A stretch of 18,675 nt of DNA, taken from Iamia sp035765045 (GTDB lineage: Bacteria; Actinomycetota; Acidimicrobiia; Acidimicrobiales; Iamiaceae). This document shows, piece by piece, positions 1 through 6,716 of this stretch (its first letter is position 1; the number at the start of each line of letters is the position of its first letter). The translations under genes were made by a program, and so were the position numbers. The stretch covers positions 1 to 18,675 of the forward strand of contig DASTYI010000014.1 in assembly GCA_035765045.1 (NCBI GenBank), given 5' to 3'. The notes under the pieces were generated by a model. It did no database searches, was not told the DNA's origin, and worked only from the letters and a program-made list of their open reading frames with translations.

Positions 1-1157
1 AGGCCGGCGGCGTCGTCGCCGGGGACCTCGGGGAAGCGGCGTACGAGGTCGGGCGCCTCGGCCCGCACCAGCGCCAGGTAGGGCCCGACGTCGTCGGCGG
101 TGGGTGGGGTGCGGAGCCAGGCCTCCCAGGCCGCGCCGCCGTCGGGGGCGAAGGGGTTGGGCGGCGCCGTCGTGCGACCGGTGGCGTCGGCCTCGGCGGC
201 GAGGAGGGCGTCGCGGAACAGCATCCGGGCCCGGCGGTCGACCTCGACGCCGCGGGCGGTGCGGGACCAGTGGTAGCCGAGGGCCCGGTCGGCGTCGGCG
301 TCGACGGCCCGGCGGCGGGCCAGCCAGCCCCGGCACTGGCGGGCCACGGCGGGGACGTCGGCCAGGGCGACGCGGGGGCGGTCGTCGGCGAAGGCGCTCA
401 GGACCCAGGGCCGGGCGTCGGTCAGCCCCGAGTAGTGGAAGCAGCGCACCGGCCGGTCGACCACGCAGAGCCGGCCGTCGACCCACGCCGTCGGGCGCTC
501 GTGGAGGTTCCAGTAGGCGAGGTCGTAGGTGGGGTCCCGCAGCACGTGGTGGTCGAACAGGACGGGCACGAAGTCGAGCCAGCGCTGGTCGGCCAGCATC
601 ATCATGTCGGGCCGGCCCAGGGCGTCCCGGCGGAGCCGCTCCTCCCACCAGTCGAGGAAGGGGCCGCTGCTGCGGCGGACGGCGATCAGGCCGCCGTTGA
701 ACATCCCGGCGCCGAGCAGGCCGGGCTCGTCGGGCAGCCGGCCGTCGCGGGGGACCGGGTCGAGCACGTGGGGGACGAGGACGACGTCGTGGTCGGCGGC
801 CGCCGCCACCAGCTCGTCCATCGGGTCGAGGACCTCGACGTCGCCGTCGACGTAGACCCCGACGTCGGCCTGCTCCAGGGTGCGCCGCAGGGCGAGGGGC
901 TTGAGGGCGCAGGCGATCTCGAACGGGCTGTAGATGGCGGCCATGGCCAGCAGGTCGTCGGCGGCCAGGCCCAGCTCGGTCGGGGTGACCAGCTCGACGT
1001 CGCGGTGGGTCCAGGCGGCCGGGGGCATGTGGTCGCCGTCGACCACGACGATCGTGAACCGGGCCCCCGGGTGGTGGTCGACGAAGGACCGGGCGGCGAG
1101 CCGGGCGTCGGCCAGGTAGCTCCGGGTGGCGACCGTGCAGCCGCCGACGGCGATCAT
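1..1157 (-). CDS. glycosyltransferase, GT8-like fold (3' end cut by window edge)
   Basis: Predicted to transfer a sugar from a nucleotide-sugar donor; acceptor unknown. About 385 residues are visible. The N-terminus has the strand–turn–helix expected of a GT-A fold (T-V-A-T-R-S-Y-L near 8-15, then an F-T-I-V-V-V-D strand at 34-40). A DxD-type metal site, YVDGDVEV, lies at 102-109. FNGGLIAV (153-160), DQRWLDFVP (190-198) and FHYSG (240-244) follow, the usual run for GT8-like and related actinobacterial transferases. No signal peptide or membrane segment is seen, so it is probably cytoplasmic. The ATG at 1157 is the first residue before the conserved core. It has no Shine-Dalgarno and lies 6 bases from a 31-bp palindrome, so the exact start is uncertain. 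PAC2 ends 50 bp upstream on the same strand. The family call is secure; the exact function is unknown. Confidence 0.72.
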   Translation of the reverse strand, partial: MIAVGGCTVATRSYLADARLAARSFVDHHPGARFTIVVVDGDHMPPAAWTHRDVELVTPTELGLAADDLLAMAAIYSPFEIACALKPLALRRTLEQADVGVYVDGDVEVLDPMDELVAAAADHDVVLVPHVLDPVPRDGRLPDEPGLLGAGMFNGGLIAVRRSSGPFLDWWEERLRRDALGRPDMMMLADQRWLDFVPVLFDHHVLRDPTYDLAYWNLHERPTAWVDGRLCVVDRPVRCFHYSGLTDARPWVLSAFADDRPRVALADVPAVARQCRGWLARRRAVDADADRALGYHWSRTARGVEVDRRARMLFRDALLAAEADATGRTTAPPNPFAPDGGAAWEAWLRTPPTADDVGPYLALVRAEAPDLVRRFPEVPGDDAAG

Positions 1158-1163
1158 CGCCGC

Positions 1164-1194
1164 CGTACGAACGGTGCCTGGCACCGTTCGTACG
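1164..1194. repeat. 31-bp perfect palindrome, GGTGCCTGGCACC core
   Basis: Two 15-base arms are exactly complementary around the single central base T1179. The inner 13 bases, GGTGCCTGGCACC, are identical to the core of the palindrome at 3151-3185; the outer arm (CGTACGAA) is not. It fills most of the gap between the PAC2 stop and the glycosyltransferase start. RNA from either strand would fold into a 15-bp hairpin. No T-run follows, so it is not a classical intrinsic terminator. A role as hairpin terminator, mRNA end protector or mobile REP-like element is inference. Confidence 0.85.
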
Positions 1195-1206
1195 TCATCG
1201 GCACGG

Positions 1207-2064
1207 TCACGCCCCGCCCTGGTCGCGGAGGAAGCGCTCGAGCTCGGCGGCCAGCTCGTCGCCCGAGGGGATCTCGCCCTCCGACGGGGCCTCGTCGGCG
1301 TCGGCCTCCAGGGCCCGGAGCATCGCCGTGTGCTCGTCGTTGCGGGCGATGGCGGCATCGAGCCGCTCGTCGGTCTCGACCGCCTCCTCGACCAGCACGC
1401 CCCGGGGGAGGCGGAGGCCCGACACGTTCTCGAGGTTCTCCAACAGGGCCACGCTGCCGGCCGGGTACGGGCCGCCGCTGGCGTAGTGGGGGATCTGGGC
1501 CCACAGCGTGAGGGCGTCCAGGCCCCGCTCGGCGGCGAACCGCTCGATCACGGCCTGGGCCCCGGCGGGGACGTCGAGGCTGCCCCGCAGGTAGGGCCAG
1601 CGACCGGCCAGCGCCTCGGTGCCGGCGGTGATCGACAGCCGGATGGGCCGGGTGTGGGGGACGGTGGCGGGGTAGGCGCCCAGCCCGACGACCATCTCGG
1701 CGCCGAGCCCGGCGGCCAGCCCGACGACGGCGTGGCCGAAGGCCCGCCACGAGTGGTCGGGCTCGGGGCCGGCGAGGACCAGCAGGTCGCGGCCATCGAG
1801 GTCCTGGGCGGCCAGCAGCTCGATCCGGGGCCAGCTCAGGCCCTCGGACACCCCGGCGACCAGGTGGAGCACCGGGCGCCGGGCGCGGTGGTCGAGCAGC
1901 TCGTCGGCGTCGAAGGTGGCGACCGTCTCGGTCTCGAGTTCGGACAGCAGGGTCGAGGCCGCCCCGCTGGCGGCCATGCCGGCGTCGATCCAGCCCTCCA
2001 GGGCGACGATCAGGACGGGCGTCTCGAGCGGCCGGTGCGGCAGCTGCTCGTAGGTGGCGGGCAC
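1207..2064 (-). CDS. PAC2 family protein (proteasome assembly chaperone 2-like)
   Basis: A 285-aa soluble protein of the PAC2 superfamily. Eukaryotic relatives help assemble the 20S proteasome; the actinobacterial members have no settled role. The family signature E-G-W-x-D-A-G-x-A-A is at 23-32, followed by a Rossmann-like series including a DLLVLAGPEPDHSWRAF segment, a G-L-G-A-Y-P segment, and PHYASGGPYPAGS in the C-terminal half. The tail is acidic and helical. The reading frame is open further upstream, but that part lies antisense-free inside the preceding gene and looks like a shadow. GTG at 2064 starts one base after the TGA of the phosphotransferase (2066-2068), so translation is probably coupled and the two form an operon. 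A proteasome link is family knowledge only. Confidence 0.8.
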   Translation of the reverse strand: MPATYEQLPHRPLETPVLIVALEGWIDAGMAASGAASTLLSELETETVATFDADELLDHRARRPVLHLVAGVSEGLSWPRIELLAAQDLDGRDLLVLAGPEPDHSWRAFGHAVVGLAAGLGAEMVVGLGAYPATVPHTRPIRLSITAGTEALAGRWPYLRGSLDVPAGAQAVIERFAAERGLDALTLWAQIPHYASGGPYPAGSVALLENLENVSGLRLPRGVLVEEAVETDERLDAAIARNDEHTAMLRALEADADEAPSEGEIPSGDELAAELERFLRDQGGA

Positions 2065-2065
2065 G

Positions 2066-3112
2066 TCAGCCGCTCCCGCGCATGCGCTCGACGGTGGCCG
2101 CGGCGGCGTCGGCCAGCATCTCCACCTGCTTGCCGAAGACCTCCCAGGTGGCGTCGTCGGTGGTGCCCATGGCGCCGCCCCGGTAGCGAGCGTAGACGCC
2201 CTCGAGGATGCAGGCCAGCTTCCAGTACCCGAAGGCGACGTAGAAGTCGATCTGGCCGACGTCGCGGCCCGACACGGCGGCGTAGCGCTCGACCATGGCC
2301 GAGGCCGAGGGGAAGCCCTCGGCCCGGGTGGCGCTGCCGGGCAGGGCCGAGAAGCCGCTGCCCTCCTCGCCCCAGTAGACGACGAGGAGGCCGAGGTCGG
2401 CGAGCGGGTCACCGAGCGTGCAGATCTCCCAGTCGAGCACGGCGGCGACGTCGCCGTCATCGGTGAGCAGGCAGTTGTCGAGCCGGTAGTCGCCGTGGAC
2501 GATGGCGGCCGGGCCCTGGTCGGGGACCGAGGCCAGCAGGGCGTCGTGGACCTGGTCGATCGCCGGGATCTCGCGGGACTTCGACTTCTCCCACTGCCCG
2601 TACCAGCGCTTGAGCTGGCGCTCGATGTAGGCCTCCTTGCGGCCCAGGTCGCCGAGCCCGACGGCGTCGACGTCGACGGCGTGGATGCGGGCCATCACGT
2701 CGACGATCTGCTCGCCGGCGTGGGCCCGGGCCGCCGGGCTGATCTTGGCCGCCTCGGCCTCGCCCCGGATCACGTGGCCCTCGACGAAGCCCATCACGTA
2801 GAAGGGGGCGCCGTTGACCGAGTCGTCGAGGCTGGCGCCGACCAGCGGGGCGACGGGGACGTCGGTTGGGGCGAGGGCCTCGATGATGCGGCTCTCCCGG
2901 CCCATGTCGTGGGCGCTGGCCAGGACCTGGCCGAGCGGCGGGCGACGGAAGACCCAGCGCAGGACGTCGTCGCCGTCGAAGACCCGGTAGGTGAGGTTCG
3001 ACTGGCCGCCGGCGATGCGCTCGAACCGCAGCGGGGGGTGGACGTCGGCCCGCTCCGCCAGCCAGGCGGTGACGGCCTCGGCATCGATCCCCTGCGGCAC
3101 CTCGTCGCTCAT
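2066..3112 (-). CDS. APH/ACAD10-like phosphotransferase family protein
   Basis: A 348-aa member of the aminoglycoside phosphotransferase/choline kinase fold, in the subgroup related to the N-terminal domain of ACAD10/ACAD11. An N-lobe motif GGQSNLTYRV lies at 35-44. The catalytic loop HGDYRLDN (206-213) and the metal-binding LDWE (226-229) are intact. A WKLACILEG-type helix near the C-terminus is typical of the acyl-CoA-linked subgroup. It probably phosphorylates a small hydroxylated substrate, and members of this subgroup often sit with fatty-acid oxidation genes. None is visible here, so the substrate is unknown, and antibiotic resistance should not be assumed. ATG at 3112 has no Shine-Dalgarno; a TACGGT hexamer lies 7 bases upstream. 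PAC2 follows one base after its stop. Confidence 0.83.
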   Translation of the reverse strand: MSDEVPQGIDAEAVTAWLAERADVHPPLRFERIAGGQSNLTYRVFDGDDVLRWVFRRPPLGQVLASAHDMGRESRIIEALAPTDVPVAPLVGASLDDSVNGAPFYVMGFVEGHVIRGEAEAAKISPAARAHAGEQIVDVMARIHAVDVDAVGLGDLGRKEAYIERQLKRWYGQWEKSKSREIPAIDQVHDALLASVPDQGPAAIVHGDYRLDNCLLTDDGDVAAVLDWEICTLGDPLADLGLLVVYWGEEGSGFSALPGSATRAEGFPSASAMVERYAAVSGRDVGQIDFYVAFGYWKLACILEGVYARYRGGAMGTTDDATWEVFGKQVEMLADAAAATVERMRGSG

Positions 3113-3119
3113 CGCCCCG

Positions 3120-3125
3120 ACCGTA
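3120..3125 (-). promoter_or_regulatory. predicted -10 hexamer TACGGT, leaderless start
   Basis: On the minus strand TACGGT ends 7 bases before the phosphotransferase ATG. This spacing puts the transcription start at or next to the start codon, as in actinobacterial leaderless mRNAs. No clear -35 is seen. Confidence 0.5.
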
Positions 3126-3150
3126 TCGGCTGGTGAGCGGTGCGACCCAC

Positions 3151-3185
3151 GACCGCCTCAAGGTGCCTGGCACCTTGAGGCGGTC
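3151..3185. repeat. 35-bp perfect palindrome, GGTGCCTGGCACC core
   Basis: Two 17-base arms are exactly complementary around T3168. The core GGTGCCTGGCACC is the same as at 1164-1194, but the outer arm (GACCGCCTCAA) is unrelated. The right arm includes the first two bases of the ABC ATPase stop codon (TGA on the minus strand at 3186-3184), so the hairpin starts inside the stop codon of that gene and precedes the phosphotransferase promoter. It probably ends or processes the ceramidase–ABC transcript; there is no T-tract. Confidence 0.87.
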
Positions 3186-3966
3186 AGCGGCGGCGGGCGG
3201 AGACCCGGGGGCCGGACCAGGTGACGGCCAGGTCGAGGCCGAAGGCCTCCGAGAGGGGGGCGTCGGCGACCACCTCGGCGATCGGCCCGGCGGCCACCAC
3301 GCCCCCGGCCCGCAGCAGCAGGGCGTGGGTGTAGCCGGGCGGGATCTCCTCGGGGTGGTGGGTGACGAGGACGGTGGCCGGCGAGGCGGGGTCGGCGGCG
3401 AGGGCGCCGAGCCGGTCGACCAGGTCCTCGCGGGCGCCGAGGTCGAGGCCCGAGGCGGGCTCGTCGAGCAGCAGGAGGGCGGGCGTGCCGGCGAGGGCGC
3501 GGGCGAGGAGCACCCGCTGGCGCTCGCCCGACGACAGCGTGCCGAAGGGGCGGCCGGCCAGGTGGGCGGCGCCGACCCGCTCCATCTCGACCCGGGCGGC
3601 GTCCCGGTCCTCGTCGGTCCAGGTGTGCCACCACGCCTCCAGGGCGGCCCGGCGGCCGGTCATCACCACGTCGAGGGCGTCGACGTCGGCCCGCAGCGAG
3701 TCGGCCAGCGCCGCGCTGGTGAACCCGGTGCGGGCCCGCAGGGTGCGGATGTCGGTCCGGCCCGAGGTCTCCCCGTCGACCGCCACCGTGCCCCGGGTCG
3801 GGCGCAGCCACAGCCCGGCCACCCGCAGCAGGGTCGTCTTGCCGCTGCCGTTGGGGCCGAGGAGGACCCAGCGCTCGCCGGGCCCCACGGTCCACGACAC
3901 CCCGTCGAGCAGCGCCCGCCCGGAGCGGACGACGGCGACGTCGTGGAGGTCGAGGGCGGCGGCCAT
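3184..3966 (-). CDS. ABC transporter-type ATPase (lone, YlmA/ModF-like)
   Basis: A 260-aa single nucleotide-binding domain. Walker A GPNGSGKT is at 37-44, signature LSSGERQR at 144-151, Walker B LLLLDEP at 164-170, D-loop SGLD at 172-175 and H-loop His in VTHH (203). The Q-loop region reads G-F-T-S-A-A-L (81-87) with no Gln at the usual place. No permease or binding protein is nearby, and the sequence resembles the small YlmA/ModF-type cytoplasmic ATPases, so an import or export role is unproven. The frame is open upstream as a shadow of the hydrolase gene. The chosen ATG at 3966 overlaps the hydrolase stop by one base (TGATG), indicating coupled translation. The stop lies in the 35-bp palindrome. 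Confidence 0.85.
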   Translation of the reverse strand: MAAALDLHDVAVVRSGRALLDGVSWTVGPGERWVLLGPNGSGKTTLLRVAGLWLRPTRGTVAVDGETSGRTDIRTLRARTGFTSAALADSLRADVDALDVVMTGRRAALEAWWHTWTDEDRDAARVEMERVGAAHLAGRPFGTLSSGERQRVLLARALAGTPALLLLDEPASGLDLGAREDLVDRLGALAADPASPATVLVTHHPEEIPPGYTHALLLRAGGVVAAGPIAEVVADAPLSEAFGLDLAVTWSGPRVSARRR

Positions 3967-5897
3967 CAGTCGAACGGCGCGCCGGCGACGTCGAGGACGA
4001 CGAAGCGGTGGCGGCGGCCGGCCCGCAGGCCGGGCAGGTACCAGCGGGCGACGTAGCGGTGGCGGGTCGGGTCGCCGTCGACCGGGCCGACGGCGAGGAC
4101 GGCCACGTCCCAGCCCTGGTCGTCGGCGGCCGGGCGCCACGGGCCGTCGCCGTCGGAGGCCTCGACCCGGACGAGCGGGGCGTGCCAGTCGAGGTCGCCG
4201 GGGGGCGGCCCGGTCCAGGCCTGCTCCCACGAGGCGTCGACCCGGGCCGTGGTGTCGGAGAACCGGGCCGGTCCGTCGAGGGTGACGGCGGCGGTCGAGC
4301 CGGTGGCGGCCGGGAGGTAGCGGTGGACCTTGAGGTCGAAGGCCCGCTCGGGGCGGACGTCGGCGACGACGGGCCGGTCGGCGGTGGCCAGCTCGGCGGC
4401 CAGGCGACCGGCGTGGCCGGCGAGGAAGGGCAGGGTGCGGGGGCCGTAGAGGGTGTGGCCGCCCTCGTAGTGCTGGAGCTCGTACTCGGCCGGTGTGGCC
4501 ACGTAGCCCGAGTACTCGTTGGCCACCGACGACACGATCACGTCGCCCCCGTCGGGCAGCGCCGGGCGCACGGCGTCGGCGATCACCCGGCCCGAGCCCA
4601 CGGTGACCTCGAAGGGGAGTCCGACCAGGGCGGCCGGGCCGATCCGCAGCACCTGGATCGGCAGCACGCGGGGGAAGCCCCGCTTGGGCAGGATCAGCGG
4701 CTGGAGCCAGCGGCTCCCGATCACCCACTTCGGGTCGCCCTTGGGCTTGGGCGAGCCGGGCTTGAAGGGGGGGATGCGGTGGACGACCGGGGTGGTGTTC
4801 TCGAAGGCCCCGGCCACCAGGCTGGCCCCCACCGCCGGGCGGTCGGGCAGGGTCGTGCCGGCGACGGTGCGGTGCTCGGACCGGTCGAGGTCGACCTCGC
4901 GCAGGGCGGTGCCGAGGGCGACGTCGGCGGTCAGCTCCGACGCCAGGTCGTGGTGGAGGTCGGCGGCCGCCGCCCCGATGGCCCGGCCGACCCGGCGGGC
5001 CTCGACGTGGCCGGCCATCCCGGGGCGGAGGGCGGGGGCGACGTCGGCGTGGGTGCCCTCGACGGCGCCGACGACCGGGCGGGTGCCGGTGGCGGCGGCG
5101 ATGCGGTCGGTCGTCTCGCCCACCAGGTAGGCCCACAGGTCGGCGTTGTACTCGGGGGCGTGCATCGAGATCCCGGTGCCGTGGACCGAGAAGACGATCA
5201 GGGCGCCGAGGGGGGCGGCGTCGGTGTCGACCCGGACCATGTGGAGCCGGGGGTTGACGGCGACGTAGCGGCGGTGCGGGTCGGTGCGCCGGTCGTCGAC
5301 CTCGGGGTTGCGGACGTGCGGGGCGATCGAGCGGTTGCGGGTCAGGCCCCAGACGTCGGCCGACCCGACCGCCAGCCGGGCCGGGGCCCGGGTCGCCACC
5401 GCCTGCTCCACCCCGCCGGCGATCCGCTCGACGAGGAAGCCGGTCCACGCCGGGTCGAAGCCGCTGCGGTTCGAGGCGAAGCGGTTGTAGAAGTCGGTGC
5501 CGAGGAACTGGCCGGGCCCGGCGTGGGTGTGGGTGGCGCCGATCATCAGCCCGGCGAGGGGGACGTCGGTGGTGCCGGCCACGGCATCGGCCACCAGGTG
5601 CTGGACGACGGCGGAGCCGCCGAGCAGGTCGCAGGCCACGATCGCCAGCGACGCCCGCCCGGCCCGGAGGTGGAGGACCCGGGCCCGCAGCCGGGTGCGG
5701 AACCCGGCCCCGTCGTGGGCGTTGGCCGAGTAGCCGGCCTTGGGCAGCCCCGGGGGCGGGGTGATGTCGACCTCGGCCACGCCTGCCAGCAGCCCGTCGA
5801 CCGGGTCGAGGACGGCCGGGGCGGCGGGCCGGACGGCGAACCGGGCCCGCGTGGCCTCCCCGTCGAGGAAGGGGGCGAGGACGTCGGCGCCGGGCAC
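3966..5897 (-). CDS. neutral/alkaline ceramidase-like hydrolase, nucleophile apparently missing
   Basis: A 643-aa protein (from GTG 5897) of the neutral/alkaline non-lysosomal ceramidase family, which cleaves the amide of N-acylsphingosines with a zinc site. The N-terminal motif GVAEVDITPPPGLPKAGYS is at 39-57, GATHTHAGPG at 120-129, VHGTGIS at 238-244, and the Glu of LPFEVTVGSGR at 430. The block NEYSGYVATPAEY then YEGGHTLYGP follows at 460-486. The zinc-ligand positions therefore look kept, but the segment usually reading N-x-G-D-x-S-P-N reads T-H-A-D-V-A-P-A (282-289), without the nucleophilic Ser. There is no signal peptide, whereas many family members are secreted. The start is uncertain: in-frame GTGs also occur at 5915 and further upstream in a G-rich tract. 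ATG was not found. It overlaps the ABC ATPase by one base. Confidence 0.78.
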   Translation of the reverse strand: MPGADVLAPFLDGEATRARFAVRPAAPAVLDPVDGLLAGVAEVDITPPPGLPKAGYSANAHDGAGFRTRLRARVLHLRAGRASLAIVACDLLGGSAVVQHLVADAVAGTTDVPLAGLMIGATHTHAGPGQFLGTDFYNRFASNRSGFDPAWTGFLVERIAGGVEQAVATRAPARLAVGSADVWGLTRNRSIAPHVRNPEVDDRRTDPHRRYVAVNPRLHMVRVDTDAAPLGALIVFSVHGTGISMHAPEYNADLWAYLVGETTDRIAAATGTRPVVGAVEGTHADVAPALRPGMAGHVEARRVGRAIGAAAADLHHDLASELTADVALGTALREVDLDRSEHRTVAGTTLPDRPAVGASLVAGAFENTTPVVHRIPPFKPGSPKPKGDPKWVIGSRWLQPLILPKRGFPRVLPIQVLRIGPAALVGLPFEVTVGSGRVIADAVRPALPDGGDVIVSSVANEYSGYVATPAEYELQHYEGGHTLYGPRTLPFLAGHAGRLAAELATADRPVVADVRPERAFDLKVHRYLPAATGSTAAVTLDGPARFSDTTARVDASWEQAWTGPPPGDLDWHAPLVRVEASDGDGPWRPAADDQGWDVAVLAVGPVDGDPTRHRYVARWYLPGLRAGRRHRFVVLDVAGAPFD

Positions 5898-5927
5898 GGC
5901 CCGAGAGCCTGCCACCCCCACCCCCAC

Positions 5928-5987
5928 CCCCCGAACTCGGTGGGATCCGTGACACCCGGGTGTCACGGATCCCACCGAGTTCGGGGG
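5928..5987. repeat. 60-bp perfect palindrome between divergent genes
   Basis: Thirty-base arms pair without a mismatch around the centre 5957/5958 (GACACCCGGGTGTC). Both arms carry a GGATCC. It lies between the start of the ceramidase-like gene (minus) and npdG (plus). Its sequence is not related to the two GGTGCC-core palindromes. As RNA it would make a very stable hairpin on either strand; as DNA it could form a cruciform or bind a dimeric protein. No T-run flanks it. Confidence 0.9.
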
Positions 5988-6028
5988 AGGATCGGGGGAG
6001 GACATGCGTCGTCGGGGGGGCGCGGCTC

Positions 6029-6034
6029 TAGGGT
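6029..6034 (+). promoter_or_regulatory. predicted -10 hexamer TAGGGT, leaderless start of npdG
   Basis: TAGGGT ends 7 bases before the npdG ATG, which has no Shine-Dalgarno. The spacing matches the other TANNNT elements in the window. No convincing -35 is seen. Confidence 0.48.
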
Positions 6035-6041
6035 GCCGGCC

Positions 6042-6716
6042 ATGCGCATCGGAGTGCTGGGGGCCACGGGCCCGGCCGGTCGGGGGCTCGCCGTCCGGCT
6101 GGCGTCGGTCGGCTACGAGGTCGTGATCGGGTCCCGCTCGAAGTACCGGGCCATGGAGGTCGTGGACACGCTCCACGAGCGCTGGCCGGACCGGGAGCTG
6201 GCCATCGCCGCCGCCGACAACGACGGGGCGGCGCAGGCCGACGTCGTCGTCATCGCCACCCCCTGGGACGCGGCCGCCTCCACCGCCGAGGCCGTGCAGG
6301 ACGCCCTGGCCGGGAAGGTCGTCATCTCGATGGCCAACGCCCTGGCCAAGGTGGGCCACGAGTTCCAGCCCCTGGTGCCGCCGCGGGGCTCGGTCGCGGC
6401 CAGCGTCCAGGCCGCCGTGCCCCGGTCGAAGGTGGCCGCCGCCTTCCACCACGTGCCGGCCAAGGAGCTGGGCGACATCGCCCGGCCGATCGAGTCCGAC
6501 GTGCTCGTCTGCTCCGACCACCCGTCGGCCACCGAGACGACGATCGGGATCGTGTCGAGCCTCCCGGACCTGCGGGCCCTCGACTCCGGCGAGCTGTCGA
6601 ACGCGGCGCCGATCGAGGCCTTCGCCGCCGTCCTGCTCCAGGTCAACGTCCGCTACAAGACCCGGGTCGCCCTCCGGTTCACCGGCCTCGACGACGAGAA
6701 GGTGGCCGGCTCGTGA
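6042..6716 (+). CDS. npdG: NADPH-dependent F420 reductase (F420H2:NADP oxidoreductase)
   Basis: A 224-aa cytoplasmic protein matching the NpdG/Fno family, which moves hydride between NADP(H) and coenzyme F420. The Rossmann loop G-A-T-G-P-A-G-R-G-L is at 7-16, and the NADP-phosphate-binding I-G-S-R-S-K at 29-34. VVVIATPWDAA (69-79) and a VVISMANAL strand follow. A C-terminal A-A-F-H-H-V-P-A region and the LSNAAPIEAFAAVLLQVN helix complete the fold. The length is normal for the family. ATG 6042 is chosen because the Rossmann motif starts at once. The stop overlaps the next start as GTGA, so it is co-translated with the MshC-like ligase. F420 use is inferred from the family and is common in this group. 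Confidence 0.83.
   Translation: MRIGVLGATGPAGRGLAVRLASVGYEVVIGSRSKYRAMEVVDTLHERWPDRELAIAAADNDGAAQADVVVIATPWDAAASTAEAVQDALAGKVVISMANALAKVGHEFQPLVPPRGSVAASVQAAVPRSKVAAAFHHVPAKELGDIARPIESDVLVCSDHPSATETTIGIVSSLPDLRALDSGELSNAAPIEAFAAVLLQVNVRYKTRVALRFTGLDDEKVAGS

Noticed and set aside
2066..3112. Aminoglycoside resistance gene
   Set aside because: The fold is shared, but the sequence fits the ACAD10-like subgroup and the operon partner is PAC2; nothing points to resistance.
5898..6521. N-terminal extension of the ceramidase-like frame through the 60-bp palindrome and npdG
   Set aside because: The frame is open only because stops are rare at this GC. The extension overlaps npdG antisense and has no homology-like segments.
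4008..6716. Plus-strand open frame of 902 codons across the ceramidase-like gene and npdG
   Set aside because: Antisense shadow typical of very GC-rich DNA. The minus frame holds recognisable ceramidase motifs, and the npdG part is the real gene starting at 6042.
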